Shown here one piece after another: positions 1-11,139 of a stretch of DNA of 64,000 nt (positions are counted from its first letter, which is position 1; each line of letters starts with the position of its first letter). This DNA is from Zanthoxylum bungeanum (taxonomy: Eukaryota > Streptophyta > Magnoliopsida > Sapindales > Rutaceae). The stretch is taken from the NCBI GenBank assembly GCA_019454045.1, contig SKCR01038133.1, positions 62,001-126,000 of the forward strand, read 5' to 3'. The notes beneath the pieces are model-generated. The model was not told the DNA's origin. It ran no database searches and worked only from the letters and a program-made list of their open reading frames with translations. A program made the translations under genes and the position numbers.

Positions 1-575
1 TTTTTCCCCAGATTTTTTACTTCAGTCAAAGCAATATGAATCATATCTTTTATTTCAGTTTTATGCCCTGATGGGTTTAATTTGGTGGGTTAATTTGTTT
101 TATTTGTGAGTTTTGCTAGTGGGTAAGATTGCTTTGAGACTTGAAAGTTAAAACAATCATGATGTAAAATATTCTATTAACAGTGTCTCGATGTTCTCTA
201 TGTCAGACATGAACTTGGAGATAGTTTTTTACCTGATGAAGTTTTGCCATGTTCTGATTGATACTTGTTGAAACCTTTGGGGGATATGGCACCTGTCATC
301 TGATGTGCTTTGAGGTGCAGCATGAATGCTATGGAAGCAGTATTTGATATATTGAGATCTAACATGTTTATCTCATCTATTTTTATGGCAATTACCTGGA
401 ATGTTACATTCTAGTACATTTTGAGCTTTGAACTTTTAGTTTCCAGGAATTCCATAATGAACAACTATCTTGTCATCTTGATTTGCTTCCTGCATTTGGA
501 AACAGTATTAGATCATGTCATCTGATAAACTTCATCTGGTTCATGAGATCCTTTTATTTCAGTTTTATATGTCCG

Positions 576-577
576 TC

Positions 578-611
<34 letters not shown>
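576..611. repeat. (TA)n-(GT)n microsatellite
   Basis: A compound simple repeat: about seven TA units followed by about ten GT units. Confidence 0.9.
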
Positions 612-1129
612 GTTGTTATTGATTTGTTTGTTTTGGTGATTATGTAGCGGTATGAAAGATACAACTTGTTATTATGGATGCCATTTGGTTTTTTATATGC
701 ATGCTCTTAGGTTGTTGGTATGGTTATTGTCAATAAGTGCTTTATGTGACAAAAATTAGATTAGGGTTATATTTTGTATTTTTATTTGGATGTATTTAAT
801 GTTTTTATTTATGAAGATATCGATTTTTTTTGGAAGTCCATCTAATTCTTAACATTTGGTTTATAATTTCAGATTTTGTGCCAGATATCATATTGTTGGG
901 GGATTGTTGCAGGCTTCTCAACAAGTATCATGAATTTTGGTGGGGGCATGACATTTTGATGGGACTTTAAGAGTAGTTTTTGAAATATATATATGTTAAT
1001 TTAAAGATTGTCTATGGAGTTTTTGTATTCATCATGTGATACTGTTGAATTGATTAATACGATTAATCTATTATATTGCGAATTTTATATAAATGTAATT
1101 TTTTAGTTTTTTTATTTCATTGAGTTGGT

Positions 1130-1139
1130 AATATATATA

Positions 1140-1171
<32 letters not shown>

Positions 1172-1172
1172 T
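1130..1172. repeat. (AT)n microsatellite
   Basis: About 42 bases of alternating A and T with one phase slip. Confidence 0.9.
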
Positions 1173-1249
1173 TTATGATTAATTTAATTACAAAAAATAA
1201 GAAATATAATTGTGAAATAATACGATTTTTAAATTTTAAAAGATATTGA

Positions 1250-1573
1250 CGGATATTGATACTATAGTAACAATAATTACTGACACTAAAAATCAAATAT
1301 ATGCGATATACTGATACTGCAGTAACAAAATTTACTGACACTATAGTGTCAATAATTTACTGACACTAAAATAGTGTGAGAGATTACTGATACCATAGTG
1401 TCAATAATTTTCTGATACTACAGTATTAACGTTTACTGACACTAAGAATCACTGACACTAGAAACTAGTGTCAGTGATTTCTGGCTGCGGCAACACTGAC
1501 ACATTTATATAGTGTCAGTAAAACCCTTTACTGACACTAATTTAGTATCAGTAAAAGCCTTTTTCTTGTAGTG
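1250..1573 (-). mobile_element. Terminus of a CACTA (En/Spm-type) DNA transposon
   Basis: Read on the minus strand, the sequence begins at 1573 with CACTACAAGAAAAA, the hallmark terminal inverted repeat of plant CACTA elements. Inside it lies a subterminal block of about 320 bases packed with direct and inverted copies of CTGACACTA / TAGTGTCAG. Such arrays are the known transposase-binding subterminal repeats of this superfamily. No partner terminus or transposase frame is visible, so this is either the right end of an element that starts left of the window or a truncated copy. Confidence 0.85.
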
Positions 1574-1795
1574 TTTGAAAATAAAACTATGCAATTGTAA
1601 TTGCAATTGATTTGAGTGGGTTTTGATTCTTGTGAATGAACAGTTGCCATGGATCAATGATTTTGTTGGTGGTTGTTATTATTACATGGTTGAAGGAATC
1701 TAAGACATATCACGAGCAGAACAGTTCCTTTTTCCCATTCATGGAAAAGGAGAGGTCATTGAGGGTCATCTTGGTTTTTTATACCAATATAATAT

Positions 1796-3013
1796 TGTTG
1801 ACGGTTATTTTTTATTTCAGGAGTAATTTAGGAAATCTATTCTTCGAATAAACCTCCTCAAGCAGTGAATTTGTTCGATTAGTTGGGAACCAAAGCAAAC
1901 TTGACAAATAAATAGAAAATCACAAAGAAGACAAAGAGCTTAACGTGGTTCGGCGAAGAGTGGCTCCAAGCTACGTACTCGGGAGCAAAGAAATGAAAAT
2001 TTATTATGAGCTCGGGTCAAGACCGATCAGCTTTCTCTCTCTATCCCTAAACTTTCAGAGCTCTTTTACAAGTTGTGATATGTGAAATTTTGCTAACCCC
2101 TAATTCTGAATCTTCAGCCTCTTTATATAGGCTTCTAAATCTATTGTTACACCAACTCATGACATCAGCCACGTCACCCTGTCATCATCGCCAATGCTCA
2201 TTTCCCTAACTACTTTGCAAACAGTACATTTGGTCGTCTGACACAACCACCCTCTGTCAGCTGAAAGCCATCATTCTCACATTTACTCTCTGTCACATGT
2301 TCTGCCCATGTGACGGCCTGTATTTCAACCACTCCCACGTTGTTCCGTGCGTCAAAAGATAAGCCACTGAACTGCTCTTGTCGTATCAGCCATCTGGAGA
2401 CTCAAACTTTCTCGTAGGGCTTAGTCACTCATACATAAACATCAGATACTGCAACCTCGACTTCGGTCTCTGGATTGGCATTCCAAGGTGAATGACGCTA
2501 GATCATCTTCTTTCATCTTTACTAGGTTTGACCTGCTGAGTTGATTATGATTTCAGAGGATGATAGCGACATAATGATGCGTTCAGAGTCTGATATGAGG
2601 TTCTGAATTCGAAGTCTGGTATACTGACGTTCTGACTCGAAAGTCTGATGTTGGGTCTTATCAGAGTCTGATGTCGAGCCTGCATTTTGTTGCCGATGTT
2701 CTTCCCAAGGTCGAATCTGACCTTGCTTCTTTTACCATGTCGGCTTGGGTAATCACGGACCACTTCGAGTAGGCCTTCGTAGATGTTCGAGTGTTGTGGA
2801 ATCTGATATCTTTTTATCAGGTAGGGTCGGTGTCCCCACCTATTCTTCTCAACTGGTTCTTCTGTCAGGTAATCCTGAGGTCTCGGGCTCAGGATTTTCT
2901 TGTCTGATCTCTTGTCCTCATAAAGACATTGGACCTTCATCTGCTAAGTGCAAACCCCATTATACCCCCCATCAGACTTATGAGTTCCTCGGGACATAAA
3001 ATCACCATCAACA
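1796..3013. mobile_element. Solo LTR A (TGTTGACGG...CATCAACA)
   Basis: The segment starts TGTTGACGG and ends CATCAACA, the 5'-TG...CA-3' termini of an LTR with a 6-bp terminal inverted repeat. Flanks are AATAT on the left and AATAA on the right, a TSD with one mismatch. It shares its ends and the internal motifs AAGCAAACTT and ACGTGGTTCGGCG with the LTR at 4503-5285, so the two are related families. There is no primer-binding site, polypurine tract or coding sequence beside it, so it is read as a solo LTR left by LTR-LTR recombination. Short open frames inside it are not genes. Confidence 0.75.
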
Positions 3014-3018
3014 AATAA

Positions 3019-3727
3019 TGTTAGAATATTTTATTCTAATATTATTGTGGGCTTTTATTAATTATGAGATGAATTTTAAATAAAGCGCTAAGATAATTGG
3101 TTTTGTAATAGAATTATAAAGCTCAATCGTCTGATCTAATAAAGTGGGTTGAACTCTATATTAATTAATGTGTGGAAATTATAGTGAGTTTTGGAGATTT
3201 TATAGGATTTTTATGGGTGAGCTCATTACACTCCATAAATTTATGATATGAGGTCTCACCCTCATTCCCCTAATATAGCTTGCTCAATAAGCTTCATTTA
3301 TTATTATTATTAGTTTCTCTCTCTTAATATTGTGATGATTATTATTAAAGGCCAAAAGTATGTGATTATCTTGCAATTAGCCTTGCATAAGGACAAGCTT
3401 TTTCACATCTCAATTATGCATAATAATGCTTATATAATTCATTCATATGTGAATGAAATGGTGTGAGCTTCACGAGAGAGAGGGGAAGCATAAATGTTTT
3501 ATAAAGTAAAGATATAATGAAGCTTGTAAGGAGAGTAAGTTTCTCACCATAAAAAAGAAGTGAGAAGATGGTGATCTCCTCAGTGCAAATATTTAACAGA
3601 TTTGTCAAAATTTTCCGCCGAATCTATGGATTGTAAATCAGGTACACTCTATAAATCATTTGAATAATTCTTAATTTGTATTCTAAACTCTTATGAAAAA
3701 GATCCCGTTGTAAACTAAATCCTAACA
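3019..3727. mobile_element. Candidate solo LTR B (TGTTAG...CTAACA)
   Basis: The segment opens TGTTAGAATATT and closes CCTAACA, giving TG...CA ends with a 6-bp inverted repeat. Flanks are AATAA and AATAC, four of five matching. It abuts solo LTR A with only the 5-bp flank between them. The interior is AT-rich and non-coding. The call rests on the termini and flanks alone. A second copy in the genome would be needed to prove it. Confidence 0.5.
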
Positions 3728-3734
3728 AATACAA

Positions 3735-3869
3735 CTATATAGCCCATCGGTTTGAGCTTTGATATCTTGTCTTTAAGGTCTCAGGTTCAAACCCGGAATA
3801 ACACTCTTATAAGAGTATGAGACATACATTTATATGGATGACATGAAATTTCTTCGGTATTTCAAAAAA
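3735..3869 (+). mobile_element. SINE (tRNA-derived, short)
   Basis: About 135 bases with a Pol III B-box-like GGTTCAAACCC and an A-rich tail, flanked by direct repeats of AAATACAA (3727-3734 and 3870-3877). The layout is that of a tRNA-derived plant SINE. Its body differs from the SINE family at 31-41 kb, so it is probably another family. Confidence 0.75.
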
Positions 3870-3877
3870 AAATACAA

Positions 3878-4497
3878 TTTATTTTTTAATATTATTGAGC
3901 TAAAAGATGTCACTTCACTTGTTTCCAATTATGTGAAGCAAATTATATTTTAAAAAACATAATACTTTAGGTTTGTGGTTTTAAATTCGTCGACATATAA
4001 CATCATAATCGAACCGACGGTCGACATGGCATTGGAGGTGATCAGTATAAGTGAGAATTGAAGACAAGCAAATAGATTAAAGTAACATATCTTTTTAGGG
4101 GAAATTTTTTAGTGATACTTTAATGGTATTTATGTTTCAAACAGTTATATATTTTGGAAAAAATTAGAATGTACAACTAATTGAAATATAAATGTCATTA
4201 GAATATAACAAAAAAATATCCCCTAAAATTATTGTAAAATAACAAATCTTTTCTAATAGGTTAAAATCATAATTGGTGGTAAACAAACGAATTAAATTGA
4301 TTGATCTATGACATTGATAAATCCAGTCAGAAATGATAGGATAGACTCGCTTTCAATGAGAGTTAAGCCATAAAATCTCTTCTCGAGTGAGAGGAACCTC
4401 ATAATAATTTATTTATTAATTTAATGCTTAAATGTTCTAAATGTGCACTTAAATAATAATAAAATACTAATTAAACAGAAACTAAAATACCATATAG
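3878..4497. other. AT-rich intergenic sequence
   Basis: No gene, repeat structure or transposon end is recognised here. Frames are short and closed on both strands. Confidence 0.5.
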
Positions 4498-4502
4498 ATA
4501 CC

Positions 4503-5285
4503 TGTTGACGGTGGATTTTGGTCTCAGGGCAATACGAGAATATCACTCCCGAGGCAATCCTCCTTCAATAGTGAATTTGTTTGGTTATGGGGGAAACCAA
4601 AAGCAAACTTAGCAGAAGGTAGATAATACGCCAATCAAACAATGAGATTTTACGTGGTTCGGCGGATTTTTACCGACCTACGTCCACGGACACAAACAGG
4701 ACTATACTTTTATTGCTGAAACTCGTATTTCTTGTGCTTTTTACAAGTTTTTTTTATTATGATCCCCTTTCCACATATTCTACCCTTCTATTTATAATAG
4801 TGAAGAAATCAGATTCCTTCTAGTATGTGGATTCCTAATTGAAGCAACCTCCTTTTTCCACAAGGATTCCTATTCAAATCTACCTCTATTCCCTTTATCC
4901 TTCTAGGACACCGGTTTCATCAGTATTCTTCATGAAGATAGGACTGTCTCCTTATCCCGTAGGGACATGACATCTTATCTTCTTGGTGTACGCTTTACCA
5001 TATGCTCGGTCTTCATGTGGTCGGTCATGATGGTTCTTTGAACTGAGAATGATGTTGTCGATCTGATAATGCTCGGTCATTTGAACCAAAGTGATCGGTT
5101 GCCGACCATAAAGTGCTCGGTCTCTTCCTGTTGTGGTCGGTCTGTAACCATAAGGCGCTCGGGCCCTTGCTGCTGGCTTTTTATGGGTCGGGTCAGCATC
5201 AATGATCCTGAACAAGAATGGGTTTTACCTTTCTGCCCCTGTCGTGATGCTTTAAATACCATAGTGCCTGAAAACACCATCAACA
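4503..5285. mobile_element. Solo LTR C with perfect 5-bp TSD (ATACC)
   Basis: A 783-bp segment begins TGTTGACGGTGG and ends CATCAACA. It is flanked by identical ATACC at 4498-4502 and 5286-5290, which establishes LTR ends and integration. The right half holds repeated GCTCGGTC / GGTCGGTC motifs at about 5007-5165. The termini and an ACGTGGTTCGGCG block relate it to solo LTR A. With no internal region present, it is the product of LTR-LTR recombination. Confidence 0.9.
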
Positions 5286-5461
5286 ATACCTATCTTCTAA
5301 ACCTAGACTACTAAAAATACTAATAAGATATGCTAACCAAATAAATTAATTAGTTCTTAGTTCAATGATAACTCAAGTTTGAGTCTCTCTAAGTGTGTAT
5401 GAACTCAATTCTCTCAGATTGAAAGTAGATTTATGAGTATACTACAAATATATGTATTTAG

Positions 5462-6258
5462 TAGGGGTGGGCGCAGTTCGGTTTGGTTCGGTTTTTGCTA
5501 AAAACTGAACCAAATCATATTTTACGGTTCAGATTTTTTACCTCTCAAACCAAACCATTAAATAACGGTTTGTTCGGATTGGAAAGTTTTAAACCAGCGG
5601 TTTACGGATTGGTTCGGTTCGGTTTACAGATTATTATATTTAAAACAAATTTTCATCCACTTAATTGAAGACAAAAAAAAAAAAAAAACTAGTTTATCCA
5701 ACAAATAGTATGAAGTGCTAGGGTGTAAGCTGTGACTCCAGGGAACACATGCACTCCATTAAGGATTGAAAAATGAGGCACAATTAATTCTTGTATTTTT
5801 TAAAAAATTACCTTCAATAATGATGCTATCATCATTCTAATTAAGAGACAAATCCAACATCTTACTTTCAAGAATAATGATGCTACCATAAAACAAAAAA
5901 TTTAAGAATAAAAGTATTAACAAATAAATTAAAGAATAAAAGTATTAACAAATAAATATATTAACAACAAATTTAAGAATAAAAGTATTAACATACAAAT
6001 TAAAAGAAAACATAGAATAAAATAAAAATAAAAATAATTTTTTTTTTATAAAAATATATACTTTTTTTTAATTATAACGGTTCGGTTCGGTTTAACCGGT
6101 GCGGTTCGGATTAGCTCCTGAACCGAACCGTAAACCGTTTGGGGTGGGCCAATCCGAACCGCAAACCGAACCGTTAGAAAAAAAAAACCGTAAATCCGGT
6201 CCGGTTTGGTTCGGTTTGCGGTTTGGTTCGGTTCAGTCGGTTTTTTTGCCCACCCCTA
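5462..6258. mobile_element. Non-autonomous hAT transposon, 8-bp TSD
   Basis: A 797-bp element has inverted ends TAGGGGTGGGC / GCCCACCCCTA and exact 8-bp flanking duplications GTATTTAG (5454-5461 and 6259-6266), both diagnostic of the hAT superfamily. Both subterminal regions are dense in CGGTTCGG / CCGAACCG in both orientations. The AT-rich middle contains no transposase. It must therefore have depended on a hAT transposase encoded elsewhere. Confidence 0.92.
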
Positions 6259-6266
6259 GTATTTAG

Positions 6267-6714
6267 TGTCTAAATAAATTATATGTAAACTTATAATGTA
6301 TTAAAAAGAATAAATTATTTATAAAATAATTAAGCCTTATCAAAATTTATAAGACCCATGACTTAATTGCAATTCTAAAAAAATACTCATCATGATCATT
6401 ATTCCTATTTAACATGTACGGACAACAAAATCTCCACGGGAACGCTGAACTTCAGGGGCCCTCCCCAATTAGAGAGATAAAAAGAAAAAAAAAAAATAAT
6501 ATTGGATGAGTATGAGGATAATTTTAATATAAAATTTTTATTGCGGAAATTGATGAAGATCCCGTAAAATCATCATCCTCTCCTATTAGATATTTAAGTT
6601 TTAATTATTTATTTTTATTGAAAATATTTATTTGACTATTCATTTTATTATTTCTTTACTTTTGGATGATGTAACTAGACATGGAACCGAACCGAACCAT
6701 TCGTTCTACGGTTC
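6267..6714. other. Intergenic sequence before the gypsy LTR
   Basis: AT-rich with no gene. The last 30 bases carry GAACCGAACCG motifs like the hAT subterminal repeats and may be a scrap of another such element cut by the adjacent LTR. Confidence 0.4.
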
Positions 6715-7458
6715 TGACCGGTTTAAACACACACGTATAACGCAAGCGCACGTATCGTTCAAGTAGTATAAAAATATCGATCCCACGAGGACTTAATATC
6801 TAATCTATTAATTTTATGAGGTCGAATGATTACTAGTATTTAACAGGTTATTTGATTAATTTGAAATTGTGACGATTCTAAATTTAAAAACAAGTAAATA
6901 AAATTGTTCGAAAGTATGTTTTAAGAAAATTCAATATTAAAAACTATCTAGGGTTGTGATTTCTTTGCCATATCATTGTAAAGATGAAGTGGTTATCTTA
7001 TAGTTGTGTAAAATATTGATTTATTAACCTAGAACACTAAATTATGTAAAAGCCTCTTCCGATGGTCAACTACAAATATCCAGTATAACTCAATTGAACC
7101 ATATGTCTATGTCAATCAAATTACATAGATTCATTAAGATTAAGTTCCAATTATGGCTACTCCGCCCGACAGGTATATTCCTATCCTGTAAGGAAATCTA
7201 TTAAAGGGTTATCTATCCTCAAGGAAGATCGTGGGTTATAAGTCTAAGGTCTTAAACTTAAAATTCTTATGTCTAGTTCATTTTAAGTTTCCCAGTTCAA
7301 TTTTATTAATGGCCAGTTAATGAAAAACCATTAAGATTAAGACTCAATAAATAAATCTTTATATTACCCAAACTATAATCTAACCCTTTATAAACCGGTG
7401 ATATTGGATTTCATCACAACCCCAGATAATTGGCTTAGTTACGACACATATTTACGGG
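6715..7458 (-). repeat. Athila/Tat-type 3' LTR, first part
   Basis: This matches 22248-22987 almost base for base, including GTATAACGCAAGCGCACG and the run to ACGGG at 7454-7458. The alignment resumes at 15893. It is the end of the LTR in element orientation, opening TGACCGG on the + strand. Confidence 0.92.
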
Positions 7459-8142
7459 TGTAGGCACTGCATTTTTACACATAAAACCCTATGATGAGTC
7501 TCATTTTGGAGACACTACCATTCATCTCACGGAGGTCACGGGAAACGGACATCGGAAGGGGAAATTCAGAATAAACAAGGTTCACTGTTTTCGTTCGTGC
7601 TACGTTCGTGTTTACGTTCGAACGTCAAACGGATTGCGGGCGTTCGTGCCGCGTTCGAGGAAGCGTTCGAACGGTGTCGGTAATTCTGGTTTTGCTGCTA
7701 GCCTCACATCCAGCCCGATTAGCCCCCCAAAGCCCATAAAACACATCCCAATTTAAATGAATAAATATTAATTAAAACATTAACTAAATAAGATAATAAT
7801 TAAATTAATTAAATAATTAAATAAAAATATACCAAACATAAAATAAACAATTACCAACTAAACTAAAATCATGCCTAAATTAAACAAATCACACACTAAA
7901 TCAAAATATAATCATACCAAGATAAAATCAATCAACCAATTATATTCCCAATCTAATAAGATTATTCCCAAACTTAAAATATTGTATTCCTAATCCAAGC
8001 CAATCAAATATTCAACCTTCCCTATCTAGCCAAGATTTGTCCCCCCTCAATCTTTGACTTCCCTTAACCAAACCAAATCAAATCTCTTGACTTCCCTTAA
8101 CCAAACCAAATCAAATCCTTTCTTGTCAAGCCAACCCTTTGC

Positions 8143-8152
8143 CTATAAAAAG
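8143..8152 (+). promoter_or_regulatory. Putative LTR TATA box
   Basis: CTATAAAAAG lies in the left LTR about 680 bp from its start. It is the strongest TATA match in the LTR and is preserved at 14255-14264 in the right LTR. It probably marks the U3/R border. Confidence 0.55.
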
Positions 8153-9050
8153 AACCCTTCACCAACCTTCTCAACCCTAGCTAGCTAGCCCCTAACTCAT
8201 ACACAACACACATAAAAATTACAGGAGGAACACACCCAAGGAAACAATAAGCAAAAGATAAAGAGGAAAAGGCAGCGAAACACAAAGGAAATAATAGCAA
8301 AAGATAACGAACGAGAACAGTGAACCAGTGAACCAGGAGAGTTGCGGAGCATCCCCCCTTCCGACGATCGTGTACCGTACATCCGAGAGATGATTTAAAA
8401 GGTTAGACCTGAGGGTACCTTTTCATTAGTTTATATTCGTTTTATTATTATTATTATTGCATTCTATTCGCATGAGAGTCGTTTATGGAAGCATGTTGTG
8501 GCTTGAATGAAATGGAAGAGTGTCGTCTCTTGTGGTATATAGGATGGAAACCCAGACGTAAATTCCGTAGCCGAATCCGAATGGACGGTAGTGCGGTCTG
8601 TACATGGGACACAACTCCACGTACCACTTGAGTAAACGGCACATTCTCTTGTTTTGTGTTGCTTTTATGTATTTATTTTTGTCATTTAAATTCTGCATGT
8701 TGCTTATTATGCATGACTCAATCGAGCGCATGGGCTTAGTAAGTGCGATGTGAGATCCCCTATGGGGAGGGGTTAAAGCCCTTTACCACGATGCTTTGCC
8801 GCGCCGGTTGATGTGTGTTCGGTTGGACGCAAGACACGTTCAATCGGACATACTTAGGATAGTATGATTGTCTTTGTGTTTGTATGCATGATGTGATGTG
8901 ACGCGCATGGGCTTAGTATGTTGGTCTAAAGGTCCTCTCTTTGAGAGATCAAGAGCCCCCATAAGGCCACCTTTACGGCAGTACTTCGCCGCGCCCCCCT
9001 TTATTTTGATGTTTATGCATTTTTGCCCATTTCATGCATCAGGTCCGTGT

Positions 9051-9264
9051 CCGTTCGAACGCGTTCACGAACGCAATTCGAACGCGCATACATTTCGCCT
9101 TATCATGCATCAGGTCTCATTTCCGTTCGAACGCGTTAACAAACGCCATACGAACGTGAACATTCTGTTCCATTTCCGTTCGAACGCGTTTACGAACGCT
9201 ACTCGAACGCGAGCATTCTGTCTCTTCCGTTCGAACGCGTTTACGAACGCCACACGAACGCGCA
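9051..9264 (+). repeat. CpG-rich palindromic cluster in the LTR
   Basis: Four copies of the 10-bp palindrome CGTTCGAACG, each followed by CG and a diverged CGAACGC arm, are spaced about 50-75 bp apart. The same cluster is at 15159-15374 in the right LTR and, reversed, at about 63121-63390. In an AT-rich genome this is a striking concentration of CpG. Confidence 0.85.
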
Positions 9265-9782
9265 CACACTGAACCGAGTCTGTCTTATCGTGTTCATGCA
9301 TAATTGCCTCTTGGTTGATCTTTCTTGTGTTATATAGCCAACTGTATTATTTGTATTCAAGCATGATTAGGTTGCTAACATGTTATTGGTTAATAGGTTC
9401 ATGAGATAGTACTCAAGCATGATTATGTTGTTCTTAGTTTTCCATATCATAGGATTGAAATATGTTCATGAGATTGCCATGTGATGTTGCATGTTGTGAT
9501 GAACTTGTTGATGTATGCATATGAATTTAGAAGCATGATATCTTTGGAAATAATGTTATTTAAGCCTAGTTAAATTATCACATAAATCCTTTTATTACAA
9601 GTGACATAAGTAAGGGACCATTCCGAACCCAACGGTTTGAGGTCTTCCCTTGCGAGGGGTGAGTGCGGCCTTAAATCTTTGTCCCGGTTCACACCGGGTG
9701 GCGACTCCATGTTATTCAGTACTTCCCAAACTAGTGCCGCGAGCCTAGGAACGGCGTCGCCCAGGTCCTGTGTCCCACAGTC

Positions 9783-9800
9783 TGGCGACTCCACTGGGGA
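9783..9800 (+). other. Primer-binding site (PBS)
   Basis: TGGCGACTCCACTGGGGA begins three bases after the LTR end. It starts with the TGG complementary to a tRNA 3' CCA. As I recall, this is the primer site described for Ogre/Tat elements and assigned to tRNA-Arg. The tRNA identity was not checked. Confidence 0.85.
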
Positions 9801-10322
9801 TGTAAAGTTGGCCCCGAAATATTGTCTTGTAATGTTTGGATTCATGTTTTAATTGACCATGTCTATAGTGGATAAAGTAGGGGTTTAATCAAGGGCACTT
9901 TGAGGCTAGGTAATGGTTTGGTGTCTTCCTTCATTCACTACCTTTCTAGAAGGAAAAGCTGTGAAGGCACCTATATGGCCATCTACTTGTAGCCTTTGTG
10001 ATGGACTAATTTGGAGGACTCGTTGTTTATTCCTGACAACAAGCGATAAGAGCCTAAGAGGCTTGGGTATTTAAGTGAGCCTCGCTCCACCTTCCCTCTG
10101 GGGGATCTACAACGGGAAATCCATTTGACAGTCCGTCACACACCATAGCTCATTGGCACGTACCTTAGTGTATAAAAAGGGGTGCGCTCACTTGGTTGCT
10201 CAAACCCTTGAGTGGGGAGACCTAGTTGTGGGCCATCCTTCGCCGGTGAGAGCCTTTGTCTATACTCTTACTAACTCACCCATAGACCGGGTTGGCTAAA
10301 GTAGCAATTATTTTCTTGAGTA
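9801..10322 (+). other. Non-coding leader of the Ogre/Tat-like element
   Basis: No open frame of coding length. Sequence is unique within the window. Confidence 0.6.
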
Positions 10323-10790
10323 TGTGCTTGTGGACCATCCTCATTTGGATGCAGTTGGACTATTGTCAGAAATGCGGGCTTGCTGGGCCATTTAAACTGG
10401 GGCAAGTTTGTACCTTATGACTATTAGGCCCAAAGCTTCTGAAATGTTGATGGGCCACTTTGTAAAAAAATTATTATGTCATGTTTGCATCATTTTTTAT
10501 GCTTGTGTTTGGGAACATCGTTGTTTGGATCCATTTGGACCATTTATCATGGGATATGGGCTTGTTGGGCCATTTAAACTGGAACAAGAACACATCTTAT
10601 GACGATTGGGCCAAAAGGCTTCTAAATAACAGTGGGCCATTTTATGATTGTGTTCGGAATATTATCATTTGGATTTAGTTGGGCTCTTTGCCATAAGACA
10701 TGAACTCGTTGGGCCATTTAAACTGGGACGGGTTCACTTCTATGACAGTTGGCCCAAAAACTTCTAAAATGGTGATGAGCCGATTTGTGT
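10323..10790 (+). repeat. Three diverged tandem copies, about 145-180 bp
   Basis: Each copy contains a TCATTTGGAT-like block, GGGCCATTTAAACTGG, TATGAC, and GGCCCAAA or GGCCAAAA followed by CTTCT. Copies begin near 10323, 10505 and 10650. Divergence is clearly greater than between the two LTRs, so the duplication predates this insertion. Confidence 0.75.
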
Positions 10791-11139
10791 GAAAATTTTA
10801 ATGAGTTGATATATTTCTTGTATCGCATGCATATCATGCATCACATGCACCTCATGCATACATGCACCATGTTAACTCCCTTTTGATTTAAAAGCCATCA
10901 TAGATGCATGTTGGTTAGGGAAGATGACAGACTTGTCAAAAGACCAAGCAGCCACCAAGATACTGCTGGAAGAAGACCTAGCTCAATGGGATAGGAAACC
11001 CAATCATGCATGCATGCATACACGTAACACATTTTGCATCCCTTTTGTGTTTGTTCTGTTTTGTAATAACAGGTTTCAGAGAGAAAAAGAGAAAGCGGCA
11101 AAGACAAGACAACCAGAATCAGTAACATATGAGTAGTAG
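10791..11139 (+). other. Spacer between repeat blocks
   Basis: Contains ATGCATGCAT-type runs at 10825-10875 and 11008-11020. No gene seen. Confidence 0.5.

Larger units (their letters stand above)
1..1249. other. AT-rich stretch without a recognisable gene
   Basis: No frame longer than about 75 codons and no domain motif is visible on either strand. T-rich tracts ending in CAG and TAG give it an intron-like or 3'-UTR-like look. It may equally be the interior of the CACTA transposon whose right end lies at 1573, because no matching left terminus is seen in the window. I cannot decide between these. Confidence 0.4.
7459..9779 (+). repeat. Left (5') LTR of the Ogre/Tat-like element
   Basis: Runs from TGTAGGCACTGC to GTGTCCCACA. 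It differs from the right LTR by scattered substitutions and small indels, for example near 7520 and 7670. It contains a TATA-like promoter and a CpG-rich palindrome cluster. Small frames inside it appear in both LTRs and are not genes. Confidence 0.93.

Noticed and set aside
2545..2940. 131-codon minus frame in solo LTR A
   Set aside because: Inside an LTR, no domain, overlaps a similar frame on the other strand.
3727..3880. tRNA gene
   Set aside because: A B-box-like motif is present but no cloverleaf can be formed; tail and TSD show a SINE. The same applies to the SINEs at 31-41 kb.
6681..6714. Second hAT copy suggested by GAACCGAACCG
   Set aside because: Only about 30 bases, no terminal inverted repeat or TSD; insufficient.
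8898..9272. 124-codon frame in the LTR with repeated RSNAF peptides
   Set aside because: It arises from the CpG palindrome cluster, is altered by indels in the right LTR, and lies in an LTR.
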